Below are positions 55,578 to 63,797 of a stretch of 64,000 nt of DNA, piece by piece. Below the pieces are notes generated by a model. It saw nothing but the letters and a program-made list of their open reading frames with translations, ran no database searches and was not told where the DNA came from. Each line of letters starts with the position of its first letter. The first letter of the stretch is position 1. Position numbers and translations under genes: made by a program. Location of the stretch: contig NZ_JAOWPS010000002.1 of assembly GCF_025753795.1 (NCBI RefSeq), positions 186,001 to 250,000 of the forward strand. The letters are read 5' to 3'. The stretch is from Mesorhizobium sp. YC-39. GTDB lineage: Bacteria; Pseudomonadota; Alphaproteobacteria; Rhizobiales; Rhizobiaceae.

Positions 55578-55892
55578 TCAGGCGATCACCAGGCTGGAGA
55601 TGCGATCGCCCTCCAGCGTGAAGGTCATGTCGCCCTCGCCGTTGAAGCCACTGCCCTTCACGGCAATGCGGACCTGATAGGTGGCGTCGACCGGTGCGAT
55701 GCGGACGATGCTGAGATGGGATTGCACACCGATATTGTCCGACTGGTTCCAGCGCGCGATCTCTGCGCGGCCCTTGAAGGTGCGGCCCCAGTCGCTCAGC
55801 AAGGCATCGGCCGTGAACGTGTCGAGAAACGCCGCGGTGTCACCTTCATTGGTCGCCTCGATGAAGCGTCGGATAGGATCGGGCGTGGTCAT
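55578..55892 (-). CDS. NTF2-like / SnoaL-like protein
   Basis: 104-aa cone-fold protein: PIRRFIEATNEGDTAAFLDTFTADALLSDWGRTFKGRAEIARW is the standard N-terminal half of the SnoaL-like superfamily, used both by small-molecule isomerases/cyclases and non-enzymatic binding proteins. An aspartate in LLSDWG is in the usual active-site region. Monocistronic; it converges on the AbrB-type gene. Function unassigned. Confidence 0.85.
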   Translation of the reverse strand: MTTPDPIRRFIEATNEGDTAAFLDTFTADALLSDWGRTFKGRAEIARWNQSDNIGVQSHLSIVRIAPVDATYQVRIAVKGSGFNGEGDMTFTLEGDRISSLVIA

Positions 55893-55904
55893 TGGGCTGT
55901 ACCC

Positions 55905-56050
55905 TAAGGTGTGTCGAGATTCAGGTCAGGCCGAGTCGAAAACGATGGTTTCCGAGAACCGGAGCGGAGCGTACTTGAAGTACGTGAGCACCGGAAGCGC
56001 AGGAAACCATCGTTTGCAGGCCGGCATCACCTGAATATCAACACACCTTA
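55905..56050. repeat. 146-bp nested palindromic element
   Basis: Successive inverted arms: TAAGGTGTGT (55905-55914) / ACACACCTTA (56041-56050); ATTCAGGT (55919-55926) / ACCTGAAT (56029-56036); AAACGATGGTTTCC (55940-55953) / GGAAACCATCGTTT (56002-56015); centre GTACTTGAAGTAC. The outer right arm supplies the stop codon (TAA) of the esterase gene. The GTACTTGAAGTAC core is, from memory, common in Mesorhizobium intergenic repeats. Confidence 0.88.
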
Positions 56051-56824
56051 ATCCAGCCTGTGCATCAGGTCGTCATCCAGCCATCGGGCGAAGAAATAGA
56101 CCAGTTGCTTGTGCCACCATGGCCAGTCATGGCTGACATCGCCTCCCCAATAATCGACCCAGGCGGGAATGGACTTTTCCCGCAGCACCTGTTCCAGCGC
56201 CCGTGTCTCGACCAGCATCCGTTCCTCCCAGGCCCCCTGCCCGCAACAGAAGATCAGTCTCAGCGCCTTCAGCCGGCCAAGCAGTTTCTGATCGACAATG
56301 CCAGGCAGATAGTCGAGTGGCGAGTTGAAGAAGATGTTGCCGTCGAGCGCCTCTCCGAAGAAGTCGCGGGTCGAATAGACACCCGACAGCGCGATGACAC
56401 CGCTGCTCAGTTCCGGAAAGCGGAAGACGAAGTTCGAGGCATGGTAGCCACCCATCGAACAGCCTGAAAACAACGGCTTCAGCGCGCGCCCGCCATTGGC
56501 CTCGGTCGCCGTGGAGAGAAGTTCCGGCAGCGCCTCTTCGCGCACATAGCGGAAATAGGCCTCGTGGCGGGCGATACGCTGGGCGGGATCGGCGTGCTTG
56601 TCGAAAAAGGTCTCCGAATCGATGCTGTCGAGCGTGAAGAGCTGGACGCGGCCGGTGTCGATGAATTCGGCAAGGGCGCCAACCGCGCCGGAATCCTCGA
56701 ACTGGTAGAATCGTCCTTGCGAGGTCGGGAACACCACCACCGGCCGGCCGGCATGGCCGTAGCGCTTGTACTCCATGTCACGGCCGAGGTTGCGGGCAAA
56801 ACCCTTGTGATAGGAGACCTCCAT
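56048..56824 (-). CDS. esterase D-like alpha/beta hydrolase, partner of the ATP-grasp gene
   Basis: 258 aa, esterase D-like fold. Nucleophile elbow GCSMGGYHA, and a late catalytic histidine in DVSHDWPWWHKQL; the acid is likely in CCGQGAWE or just after. It starts MEVSYHKGFARNLGRDMEYKRYG, preceded by GGCGTGAGG, four bases after the ATP-grasp stop, so the two are surely co-translated. Relatives act on small esters, including siderophore or peptide esters. The stop codon is furnished by a repeat element. Confidence 0.87.
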   Translation of the reverse strand: MEVSYHKGFARNLGRDMEYKRYGHAGRPVVVFPTSQGRFYQFEDSGAVGALAEFIDTGRVQLFTLDSIDSETFFDKHADPAQRIARHEAYFRYVREEALPELLSTATEANGGRALKPLFSGCSMGGYHASNFVFRFPELSSGVIALSGVYSTRDFFGEALDGNIFFNSPLDYLPGIVDQKLLGRLKALRLIFCCGQGAWEERMLVETRALEQVLREKSIPAWVDYWGGDVSHDWPWWHKQLVYFFARWLDDDLMHRLD

Positions 56825-56828
56825 CGCC

Positions 56829-57995
56829 TCACGCCTTTTCCGCATGGATGTAGTCGACCGCCTGGCGCAGCGCTTTGGCATCCTTCGACCGCATCTGATA
56901 CGCGTAATGTCCCATGGCGCGGCTGAAAACCTCTTCGATGGCCTGATAGTGGACGATCTTGTCGCCATGGGCGGCTAGCACGTCGGCATGGCTGTGCAAA
57001 TAGTCGAGGTGCCGCTTGCGGCTGGCATAGGCGGTGAAATACTTGCCCTTGTAGGGTCCGCCGGCGGCATCCCTGACCACCATATCGGCCCAGGCCGCAT
57101 AGACGTCGATGTCGAACGTGTAGTTGATGGCGTCGGTCATCCAGGCGCCGGGCGGACGCATGTTGACCTCCAGCGCGATGATGCGGTCGTCCCTGGTCTC
57201 GAACAGCTCGATGTGGAAAAAGCGTTCGCGCACGTCGAACGCTTTCAGGATCTTGCGGCCTGCCTCCTCGACCGCCGGGCTGATCTCGGGAAAGCAGGTG
57301 TAGCTCATATGGCGGTCGCGGTTGACCACCTCCATGACGCTCTGGTCGTAGCGGTGGCTGGCCGCCAGCACCACCTCACCGTCGCGGTTGACCAGCCCGT
57401 CGAAGGTCACCACCAGCCCCTCGATGAACTGCTCCATGACGAAGCTGACATCTTCCGGCTTGTCCTTGAAAAACTGGTCGAGTTCCCTCGTATTGGAAAT
57501 CTTGAAGGTGTTCGAGGCGCCGGAGCCCGAATCCGGCTTCACCACCACGGGGTAGCCGACGCGGCGGATAAAGGTCATGGCGCCGGCCCGATCCGAGCAT
57601 TTGCGCTGCGGGATGGTTTCGACGCCGCTCTTGCGGAAGAAGGCGCGCATGCGGCTCTTGCGCTTCAAATTCTTCACGAAATCGAGTTTGGTGCCAAAGA
57701 TGTTGAAGTCGGTACGGATGTTGGCTTCCAGCTCCAGCCAATGCTCGTTGAGCGACTCGAAGCGGTCGATACGGCCCCATTTGTGGATGAAATGGCCCAT
57801 TGCCCGGAACACCGGCTCGTAGTCCTCCATGTCGGCGACACGGTAATATTCCGACAGCGCCGTCTTCAGTTTTCCGTTCAGCGCTTCATAGGGCGCATCG
57901 CCGATGCCGAGCACGGTGGCGCCGGCCTTCTTCAGCCGGTCGCAGAAGTCGGCGCCATTGGCGGGAAAATGCGGCGAGAAGAACACGAAATTCAC
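56829..57995 (-). CDS. ATP-grasp ligase, unknown substrate
   Basis: 388 aa. N-terminal Rossmann-like part (FVFFSPHFPANGADFCDRLKKAGATVLGIGD), then the ATP-grasp fold with phosphate-binding GYPVVVKPDSGSGASNTFKI, MEQFIEGLVVTFDGLV, and the metal-binding FHIELFETRDDRIIALEVNMRPPG. ATP-grasp enzymes join a carboxylate to an amine or thiol. The GTG start is fixed by GGGGAGG; the frame upstream has no site. Paired with an esterase in a two-gene operon, consistent with making and trimming an amide- or ester-linked small molecule. Confidence 0.88.
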   Translation of the reverse strand: MNFVFFSPHFPANGADFCDRLKKAGATVLGIGDAPYEALNGKLKTALSEYYRVADMEDYEPVFRAMGHFIHKWGRIDRFESLNEHWLELEANIRTDFNIFGTKLDFVKNLKRKSRMRAFFRKSGVETIPQRKCSDRAGAMTFIRRVGYPVVVKPDSGSGASNTFKISNTRELDQFFKDKPEDVSFVMEQFIEGLVVTFDGLVNRDGEVVLAASHRYDQSVMEVVNRDRHMSYTCFPEISPAVEEAGRKILKAFDVRERFFHIELFETRDDRIIALEVNMRPPGAWMTDAINYTFDIDVYAAWADMVVRDAAGGPYKGKYFTAYASRKRHLDYLHSHADVLAAHGDKIVHYQAIEEVFSRAMGHYAYQMRSKDAKALRQAVDYIHAEKA

Positions 57996-58093
57996 GGACG
58001 ACCTCCCCCGGCATTGTCGCCAAGTCGACAGCCTAGTCTGGCGCATTTGCACCGTGTGGGGAAGAGCGCGCGCAGCACTGCCATGCGGCCCAC

Positions 58094-58122
58094 TTGCCTC
58101 CCACAGCCCGCTCCTGTATGAA
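58094..58122 (+). promoter_or_regulatory. candidate leader promoter of leuA
   Basis: TTGCCT (58094-58099), 17-bp spacer, TATGAA (58117-58122). A start seven bases later is the A of the leader ATG at 58130, the same geometry as at trpL. Confidence 0.5.
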
Positions 58123-58129
58123 AACCGCC

Positions 58130-58249
58130 ATGAATACGCGCGCCACATCAGTTGCTTCTCGTCAGACCGGCTTTGCCGGCGAGACCGTGCGCGCGCTTGC
58201 TTCGACCCTGCTGCTTCTCGGCCTTATCGGCGATCGCCGGGTTCGCTGA
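58130..58249 (+). CDS. leuL: putative Leu-rich leader peptide of leuA
   Basis: 39 codons from ATG to TGA, encoding a peptide with four consecutive leucine codons (CTG CTG CTT CTC) in TLLLLGLIGDRRVR, another Leu two codons later, and one Leu four codons before the run. Such clusters mark leader peptides whose translation senses Leu-tRNA. No ribosome-binding site is seen, in keeping with a leaderless mRNA starting at this ATG. A 12-bp palindrome CGGCGATCGCCG follows the Leu codons at once. An in-frame ATG four codons earlier lies over the -10 and is less likely. Confidence 0.7.
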   Translation: MNTRATSVASRQTGFAGETVRALASTLLLLGLIGDRRVR

Positions 58250-58380
58250 AGGAGCGCCCGGCGGTCGAACCGCCGCTCACGCGCACGCTCCTTGGCAAGT
58301 CACATCAAGCGAACGAAACTTTGGTAAAGGCGCCGCTCGCCACCAATCCGCCTGAGGGCGGATCCGCGAGCCGCCGGGAG
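58249..58380 (+). promoter_or_regulatory. structured leuA leader with possible RBS sequestration
   Basis: AAGGAGCG (58249-58256) pairs with CGCTCCTT (58286-58293) around an inner CGGCGGT/ACCGCCG hairpin (58259-58275). Farther on, GCTCGC (58334-58339) / GCGAGC (58366-58371) encloses TCCGCC-TGAG-GGCGGA. CCCGGCGG (58257-58264) is also fully complementary to CCGCCGGG (58371-58378), which overlaps the leuA ribosome-binding site GGGAG. No U-tract, so control may be translational. Confidence 0.5.
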
Positions 58381-58388
58381 AAACGACG

Positions 58389-60125
58389 ATGAACGCACGA
58401 GAAGACATCCGCGATGGCGGGGAGCCCATGGCAGAGGCAGCACGGGGCATGCCGGACGCCGCTCGCAAATATCAGCCCTATCCGACCGTCGGCCTCACAG
58501 ATCGCACCTGGCCTTCCAAGGTTATCGACAAGGCGCCGATCTGGTGCTCGGTCGACCTGCGCGACGGCAATCAGGCGCTGATCGATCCGATGGGCCACGA
58601 GCGCAAGGCGCGCATGTTCGCTCTGCTGCTCGACATGGGCTTCAAGGAGATCGAGATCGGTTTCCCCTCGGCCTCGCAGACCGATTTTGACTTCGCCCGC
58701 TGGTGCATCGAGGAAGGCAATGTGCCCCCCGATGTCTCGCTGCAGGTGCTGGTGCAGTGCCGTCCGGAACTGATCACCCGCACCTTCGAGGCGCTGAAGG
58801 GCGCCACCAACCCGATCGTGCATTTCTACAATTCGACCAGCGAGTTGCAGCGCCGCGTCGTCTTCGAGAAGGACGTTGCCGGCATCAAGCGGATCGCCAC
58901 CGACGCGGCCAAGATGATCACCGACATGGCGGCCAAGGCCGGCGGCGGCTACCGGTTCGAATACTCGCCGGAGAGCTTTACCGGCACCGAACTCGACGTG
59001 GCGCTGGAAATCTGCAACGCCGTCACCGAGATCGTGAAGCCGACGGCGGACAACAAGCTGATCATCAACCTGCCGTCCACGGTCGAGATGTCGACGCCCA
59101 ACATCTATGCCGACCGCATCGAATGGATGTGCCGTAACCTGGACAACCGCGAAAACCTGCTCATTTCACTGCATCCGCACAATGATCGCGGCACCGGCAT
59201 CGCCACCACCGAGCTCGGCCTGATGGCGGGTGCTGATCGTGTCGAAGGCACGCTGTTCGGCAATGGCGAGCGCACGGGCAATGTCGACATCGTCACGCTG
59301 GCGCTCAACATGTACACGCAAGGCGTCGATCCCGAGCTCGATTGCTCCGATATCAACCGGATGAAGGACGTCTACGAATATTCGAACCAGTTGAAGATCC
59401 CGGAGCGCCATCCCTATGTCGGCGAGCTCGTCTACACGGCCTTTTCCGGTTCGCACCAGGATGCCATCAACAAGGGCATGAAGGCGCTGCGCAAGGCCAA
59501 CACGCCGCACTGGGAAGTGCCTTATCTGCCGATCGATCCCGCCGATGTCGGCCGCAATTACGAGGCGATTATCCGCATCAATTCGCAGTCCGGCAAGGGC
59601 GGCATCGCCTATGTTCTGCAGGCGGACTATGGCCTCCATTTGCCGCGCAATCTGCAGATCGAGTTCAGCCAGGCGATCCAGGCGATCACCGACGCCGAAG
59701 GCAAGGAGGTGCCGGCCAAGCGCATTCACGAACGTTTTCTCGACACCTATGTCGACCAGCCCGGCGCGCGGCTGAAATTCCTCGACCACCAGACCTATCC
59801 GGATACCGAAACCAAGGGTCGGCGCGTGGTGGAGGCGATCATCCTCGACAGGGGCAAGGAAGTGACGATATCCGGCACCGGCACCGGCCCGATCGACGGG
59901 TTCGTCGATGCGCTGTCGCGCCATATCGGCGTCGAGATGTCGGTGCTCGACTATTCGGAGCATTCCATGCAGCGCGGCTCCAACGCCTCGGCCATCTCCT
60001 ATGTCGAGATGGAACATCCCGGCGGCAAGCTGTTCGGCGCCGGCATCAACACCAACATCGTCGCCGCTTCGTTGGAAGCCGTGGTTTCCGCCGCCAACCG
60101 CATCATCGGCCGCAAGGCCGGCTGA
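58389..60125 (+). CDS. leuA: 2-isopropylmalate synthase
   Basis: 578-aa cytoplasmic enzyme condensing acetyl-CoA with 2-oxoisovalerate, the first committed step of leucine synthesis. The long (LeuA2) form: catalytic barrel with VDLRDGNQALIDPM and metal-binding LHPHNDRGTG, subdomain, then a C-terminal regulatory domain (VLDYSEHSMQRGSNASAISYVEM) that in homologues binds leucine for feedback inhibition. GGGAG sets the start. Preceded by a Leu-rich leader, so both enzyme activity and gene expression appear leucine-controlled. Confidence 0.95.
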   Translation: MNAREDIRDGGEPMAEAARGMPDAARKYQPYPTVGLTDRTWPSKVIDKAPIWCSVDLRDGNQALIDPMGHERKARMFALLLDMGFKEIEIGFPSASQTDFDFARWCIEEGNVPPDVSLQVLVQCRPELITRTFEALKGATNPIVHFYNSTSELQRRVVFEKDVAGIKRIATDAAKMITDMAAKAGGGYRFEYSPESFTGTELDVALEICNAVTEIVKPTADNKLIINLPSTVEMSTPNIYADRIEWMCRNLDNRENLLISLHPHNDRGTGIATTELGLMAGADRVEGTLFGNGERTGNVDIVTLALNMYTQGVDPELDCSDINRMKDVYEYSNQLKIPERHPYVGELVYTAFSGSHQDAINKGMKALRKANTPHWEVPYLPIDPADVGRNYEAIIRINSQSGKGGIAYVLQADYGLHLPRNLQIEFSQAIQAITDAEGKEVPAKRIHERFLDTYVDQPGARLKFLDHQTYPDTETKGRRVVEAIILDRGKEVTISGTGTGPIDGFVDALSRHIGVEMSVLDYSEHSMQRGSNASAISYVEMEHPGGKLFGAGINTNIVAASLEAVVSAANRIIGRKAG

Positions 60126-60139
60126 AACCCCCGGCACAA

Positions 60140-60173
60140 GAGCAAGATGAACCCGGACGGAATCATCTTGCTC
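60140..60173. repeat. inverted repeat after leuA
   Basis: GAGCAAGATGA (60140-60150) / TCATCTTGCTC (60163-60173), an 11-bp perfect stem with a 12-base loop, 15 bp after the leuA stop. It resembles the GAGCATGATG palindrome downstream of trpE(G) and could end the transcript. Confidence 0.7.
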
Positions 60174-60309
60174 CGATCCTTGGTACCATTAACCACCGGG
60201 GGATTATCCGGTGGGGTACGCGATCGCATAATGGATGCATGCTTGTGTGGCAGTGTAGGCGCTATATGATCGAGCACATAACCTGTGCCGACTTCGAAAG
60301 GATCGACAC

Positions 60310-62088
60310 TTGCAGCATGCCACGCCTGCCGCCCCCGCAGTGCGCGAGACGTTGGAGCGATTGCTAGCCAGCGAGACGTTCGGGCGCTCCGAGCGCGCGC
60401 GTAAACTGCTTCGCTACCTGGTCGAGCGCGAGCAGGCAGGCGAAGCCGACAAGCTCAAGGGCTTTTCCATCGCGATGGACGTTTTCGGCAAGGACGGCGA
60501 TTTCGATTCGTCGACCGATGCGGTGGTGCGGGTCCAGGCGGGCAGGCTGCGCGAGCTTCTGCAGCACTATTTCGCCAATGAGGGCATTGCCGAACCGATC
60601 CGCATCGCCATCCCGCGTGGCGGCTATGTCCCATCCTATGAACTCAACGCGATCCGCCTGCCGGTCGAGCCCGAGCCGGCGGAACATATCGGGACGGTCG
60701 CTACCTCTTCGGAACCGCTCGAAGGCGCCGGCATGGGCGCGCCTGCTGCATCATTGATGTCCTCTTTTGTCCCCGAGCCGGGATCCTCTCTGCGGCGCCA
60801 CCTCCAGTTCTTCTGGGCGGCGATCGCGCTGGTCATTGTCATGCTGGGCGTGTTGATCCTTCGTCAGGGCAGCGGCGCATTGCTGGCCGGAGGCGATACC
60901 GCATCGACGGTCGAGAGTGCAGTGGCGACCGGCAGCATCGCGCCATTGCCACCGATCGAAGCCCTTCCGCTCGTCTACATCGCCGTGAAAGCCAACAGCG
61001 CCGAGGCGACGCGCGTCGCCTCGGCGCTGCGTGCCGGCCTCAGCGGCTTCGATACGGTCAACTTCATCGGTCGCGACGCCGACAGTCCACCCGATCCGGT
61101 CGCGGACGCAACCAGTTTCATATTCGATGTCTTGCCGGGACCGACGACGGGCGTTGTCACTCTCGAGTTGCAAAGCGTGGCGACCGGACGGGTCCTGCTG
61201 TCACGCAACCTCGCCGCCGCCGACAGCACGTCCTCAACCGTCGAGGATAGTATCGCCGGCATTTTGAGCTCGGCCGTACCCGCCTCGGGCACGATCTATA
61301 ACTATATCGAACAGAGCGGCATTCAGAACGGTCTGACGGAATGTCTGCTGCTCAACGACAAATACTATCTCGACCAGAACGCCAGGACCCACGAGGCTGC
61401 CTATCGCTGCCTCGAAAACCTGGCCAATCTGGATGCGAAGTCGTCGCTCGTCTATTCCGAACTCGCCTCCTTGCACCTTGAGGCGGTCACCGACCACTAC
61501 GCCTATCCATCCGGCGCAACAATTGAACAGGCGATGTTGTTTGCCCATCGCGCCGCACAGATGGGGCCGACCAGCCCCTATGCGCACCGCGCCTATGGCT
61601 ACCTCTACGCGCGCCTCGGCAATTCGGACGAATCGATCCGCTGGATGCGCAAGGCCCACGAGCTCAACCCTTATGACCTCAGCATGGCGGCCGCCTATGG
61701 CTACGGGCTGATCTTCGCCGGCAAGTACAGCCAGGGCACGCCAATTCTTGCGCACGCCGTCGAAATCTCCAGCGCTCACCCGACCTGGTGGGACTACGGG
61801 CTTTTCGTCGGTGCGTTCATGCTGGGCGACATGAACAGGGCCACGATCGCCAGCGATGCGCTGCGCACGACGGCGACGAAATCGCACTATCTGGCCGCGC
61901 GGCTGATTGGTTCGAAGGCCGCCGGCCGCGATCAACTGGCGCTGAAGCTCGCGGATGAACTGACCGCCAAGTTCCCGAAATTCGCTGCCGATCCGCGCGC
62001 GACATTCATCGACAGACGGTATCCCGCCGATCTGACCGACCGGCTGGTCGAGGCCCTGCATGCCGCCGGGATCGGCAGCGGTAGCTAA
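60310..62088 (+). CDS. TPR protein with DNA-binding-like N-terminus and one membrane helix
   Basis: 592 aa. The N-terminal ~110 residues (SERARKLLRYLVEREQAGEADKLKGFSIAMDVFGKDGDFDSSTDAVVRVQAGRLRELL) form a helical domain seen in rhizobial adenylate-cyclase-like and TPR regulators and look winged-helix-like; one membrane helix at about 168-187; then a domain containing tetratricopeptide-like repeats at about 390-520 (SPYAHRAYGYLYARLGNSDESIRWMRKAHELNPYD). The TTG start is supported by AAAGGAT. Possibly a membrane-tethered regulator, ToxR-like in layout; unproven. Confidence 0.8.
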   Translation: MQHATPAAPAVRETLERLLASETFGRSERARKLLRYLVEREQAGEADKLKGFSIAMDVFGKDGDFDSSTDAVVRVQAGRLRELLQHYFANEGIAEPIRIAIPRGGYVPSYELNAIRLPVEPEPAEHIGTVATSSEPLEGAGMGAPAASLMSSFVPEPGSSLRRHLQFFWAAIALVIVMLGVLILRQGSGALLAGGDTASTVESAVATGSIAPLPPIEALPLVYIAVKANSAEATRVASALRAGLSGFDTVNFIGRDADSPPDPVADATSFIFDVLPGPTTGVVTLELQSVATGRVLLSRNLAAADSTSSTVEDSIAGILSSAVPASGTIYNYIEQSGIQNGLTECLLLNDKYYLDQNARTHEAAYRCLENLANLDAKSSLVYSELASLHLEAVTDHYAYPSGATIEQAMLFAHRAAQMGPTSPYAHRAYGYLYARLGNSDESIRWMRKAHELNPYDLSMAAAYGYGLIFAGKYSQGTPILAHAVEISSAHPTWWDYGLFVGAFMLGDMNRATIASDALRTTATKSHYLAARLIGSKAAGRDQLALKLADELTAKFPKFAADPRATFIDRRYPADLTDRLVEALHAAGIGSGS

Positions 62089-62210
62089 CTATTTCCAGGC
62101 TGTCGCCTGATCGCGAAAATTTTACTGGCTTTGGATCTGGACAAAGAGCAATCCAGCCACAATTTCAGCTCTGCTGTCCCGCCCGCCTTGCGATAACATC
62201 ACAAATTTTC

Positions 62211-63014
62211 ATGATTTCATCCCTTTACGCTGTCGAACGGGGCATCGGCCCGAAGACGATTGTCTTCTTGCATGGCTTCGGCGGTTGCCACCATGATTGG
62301 CGCGAGGTGATTTCGACACTGGCATCTGGAGCACGCACGCTGGCCTATGATCTTCCGGGCCACGGACTGTCGCTCGATTTCCCCGAGGGCGGTTCGGCCA
62401 AGACGGCCGCTCGCGCCGTTCTCGCCGATCTCGCCGCGCGCAAAATCACGAGAGTGCATCTCGTCGGCCATTCGATGGGCGGAGCGGTAGCGGTGCTGAT
62501 GGCATTGGCCGAACCCGAAAAGATAGCGTCGCTCACGCTTCTGGCCCCGGGCGGCTTTGGGACAGAGATCAACGGACCACTGTTGCGCCGCTACGCCGCT
62601 GCTGCCGACAAGGGCGAAATTAGCGCCTGCCTCGCCGCCATGTCCGGACCGCAAGGCCCGCCCTCGGAGCGTATCGTGGATGCTCATGACGACATGCGGG
62701 CGCGTCCTGGCCAGTTGCAGAAACTGGTCGAGATCGCGACTGCCATGACCAGGGATGATCGGCAAGGTGTCATTCCCTGCGAACGGCTCGAGACGCTGAC
62801 CATGCCGGTGATGGTGGCTTGGGGGACCGACGATGCCGTTCTGCCCTTTACCCAGGCCGATGGCCTGCCGGCGCATTTCCACCTGCACCATGTGCTGGAG
62901 GCCGGCCATATGCTGGTCGAGGAGGCGCCCGGCCTCGTCGCGGAGATAATCCGCCACAACATGAAACGCCGCAGCAGCCCGCTTCGTTTAAAATTTACCG
63001 CGGCGGCGAACTGA
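62211..63014 (+). CDS. alpha/beta hydrolase
   Basis: 267-aa serine hydrolase. Oxyanion region FLHGFGGCHHDW, nucleophile GHSMGGAVAVLMAL, acid in AWGTDDAVLP and histidine in LEAGHMLVEEAPG, all in canonical order. Closest in style to acyltransferase/hydrolase-fold proteins related to acetoin dehydrogenase E2 or bromoperoxidase families. Substrate unknown; no operon partner. Confidence 0.9.
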   Translation: MISSLYAVERGIGPKTIVFLHGFGGCHHDWREVISTLASGARTLAYDLPGHGLSLDFPEGGSAKTAARAVLADLAARKITRVHLVGHSMGGAVAVLMALAEPEKIASLTLLAPGGFGTEINGPLLRRYAAAADKGEISACLAAMSGPQGPPSERIVDAHDDMRARPGQLQKLVEIATAMTRDDRQGVIPCERLETLTMPVMVAWGTDDAVLPFTQADGLPAHFHLHHVLEAGHMLVEEAPGLVAEIIRHNMKRRSSPLRLKFTAAAN

Positions 63015-63173
63015 TCCCTTCGCTGCGAAGACCGGCGCCCTCTTGGAGGCGCCAGGCAACCTCCCGGCACTTTGATGCGCAATGCATTCCTACCCCCCCG
63101 AAGGTCGGTCCTGCGTGCATTTTGCCGGTGATTATGGTAACTCGCTGTTAACCAACCCGCGAGGCGAACGCCG

Positions 63174-63797
63174 ATGAAGGACGCAGGCGAGAACATCACC
63201 CAGATCGATCAGTCGCGAAAACTGTCCGATGCCATTCGCGACGTGAAAAACGCCTTCGCCGACCGCGATGACGTCGTGGTCGACATGCGCGAGGCGCATC
63301 GCATGCGGCTCGACCTGCTTGCCGCCGAACTCGCACCCGTCTTCGCCGACGTGCCCGCCGACATGGACAATTTCGACTTCGCCATATCGTCCGGACTGCA
63401 GCCGCGTCTGTGGATCGATGCCGTCAGCCATGTCGCCATGGGGCGCGATCGCCGCACCTATCGTTTCCTCAGGGATACGCGCATCGGTCGTGTGGTGCTC
63501 GCCGAATCGACCGACATGAAACCCGTTGCCGATCAGGTGACGCGCTACGTCGCGGAGCGCGTCGTAGAACGCCAGAGAATGTTGGAAGGTGGCGTCGAGC
63601 AGGCTATCGCTGGCCTGAAGCGCGCTGCTGTGGCGGAAGCCGAGCCGCCGTTGCAGGCAGCCCCGCGCAGCAAGGGCTGGTCGGCTTTCCTCTCCGGCCT
63701 GGGTTTGATCGCCGCGGGCGCCCTGGTCGGGCTGGTTGTCTCGATCGTATTGTTCTGGGAACGCATCGTTGCGATGGGATGGGGCTTCAAGCCATAG
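63174..63797 (+). CDS. unknown protein with C-terminal membrane anchor
   Basis: 207 aa, cytoplasmic N-terminal domain rich in charged residues (KLSDAIRDVKNAFADRDDVVVDMREAHRMRLDLLAAEL), and one membrane helix at about 176-196 near the C-terminus, so tail-anchored in layout. No recognised family. Its end overlaps the converging gene by 11 bp. Confidence 0.75.
   Translation: MKDAGENITQIDQSRKLSDAIRDVKNAFADRDDVVVDMREAHRMRLDLLAAELAPVFADVPADMDNFDFAISSGLQPRLWIDAVSHVAMGRDRRTYRFLRDTRIGRVVLAESTDMKPVADQVTRYVAERVVERQRMLEGGVEQAIAGLKRAAVAEAEPPLQAAPRSKGWSAFLSGLGLIAAGALVGLVVSIVLFWERIVAMGWGFKP

Noticed and set aside
59166..60137. 323-codon minus-strand frame opposite leuA
   Set aside because: Antisense of the conserved LeuA C-terminal half; no independent signal.
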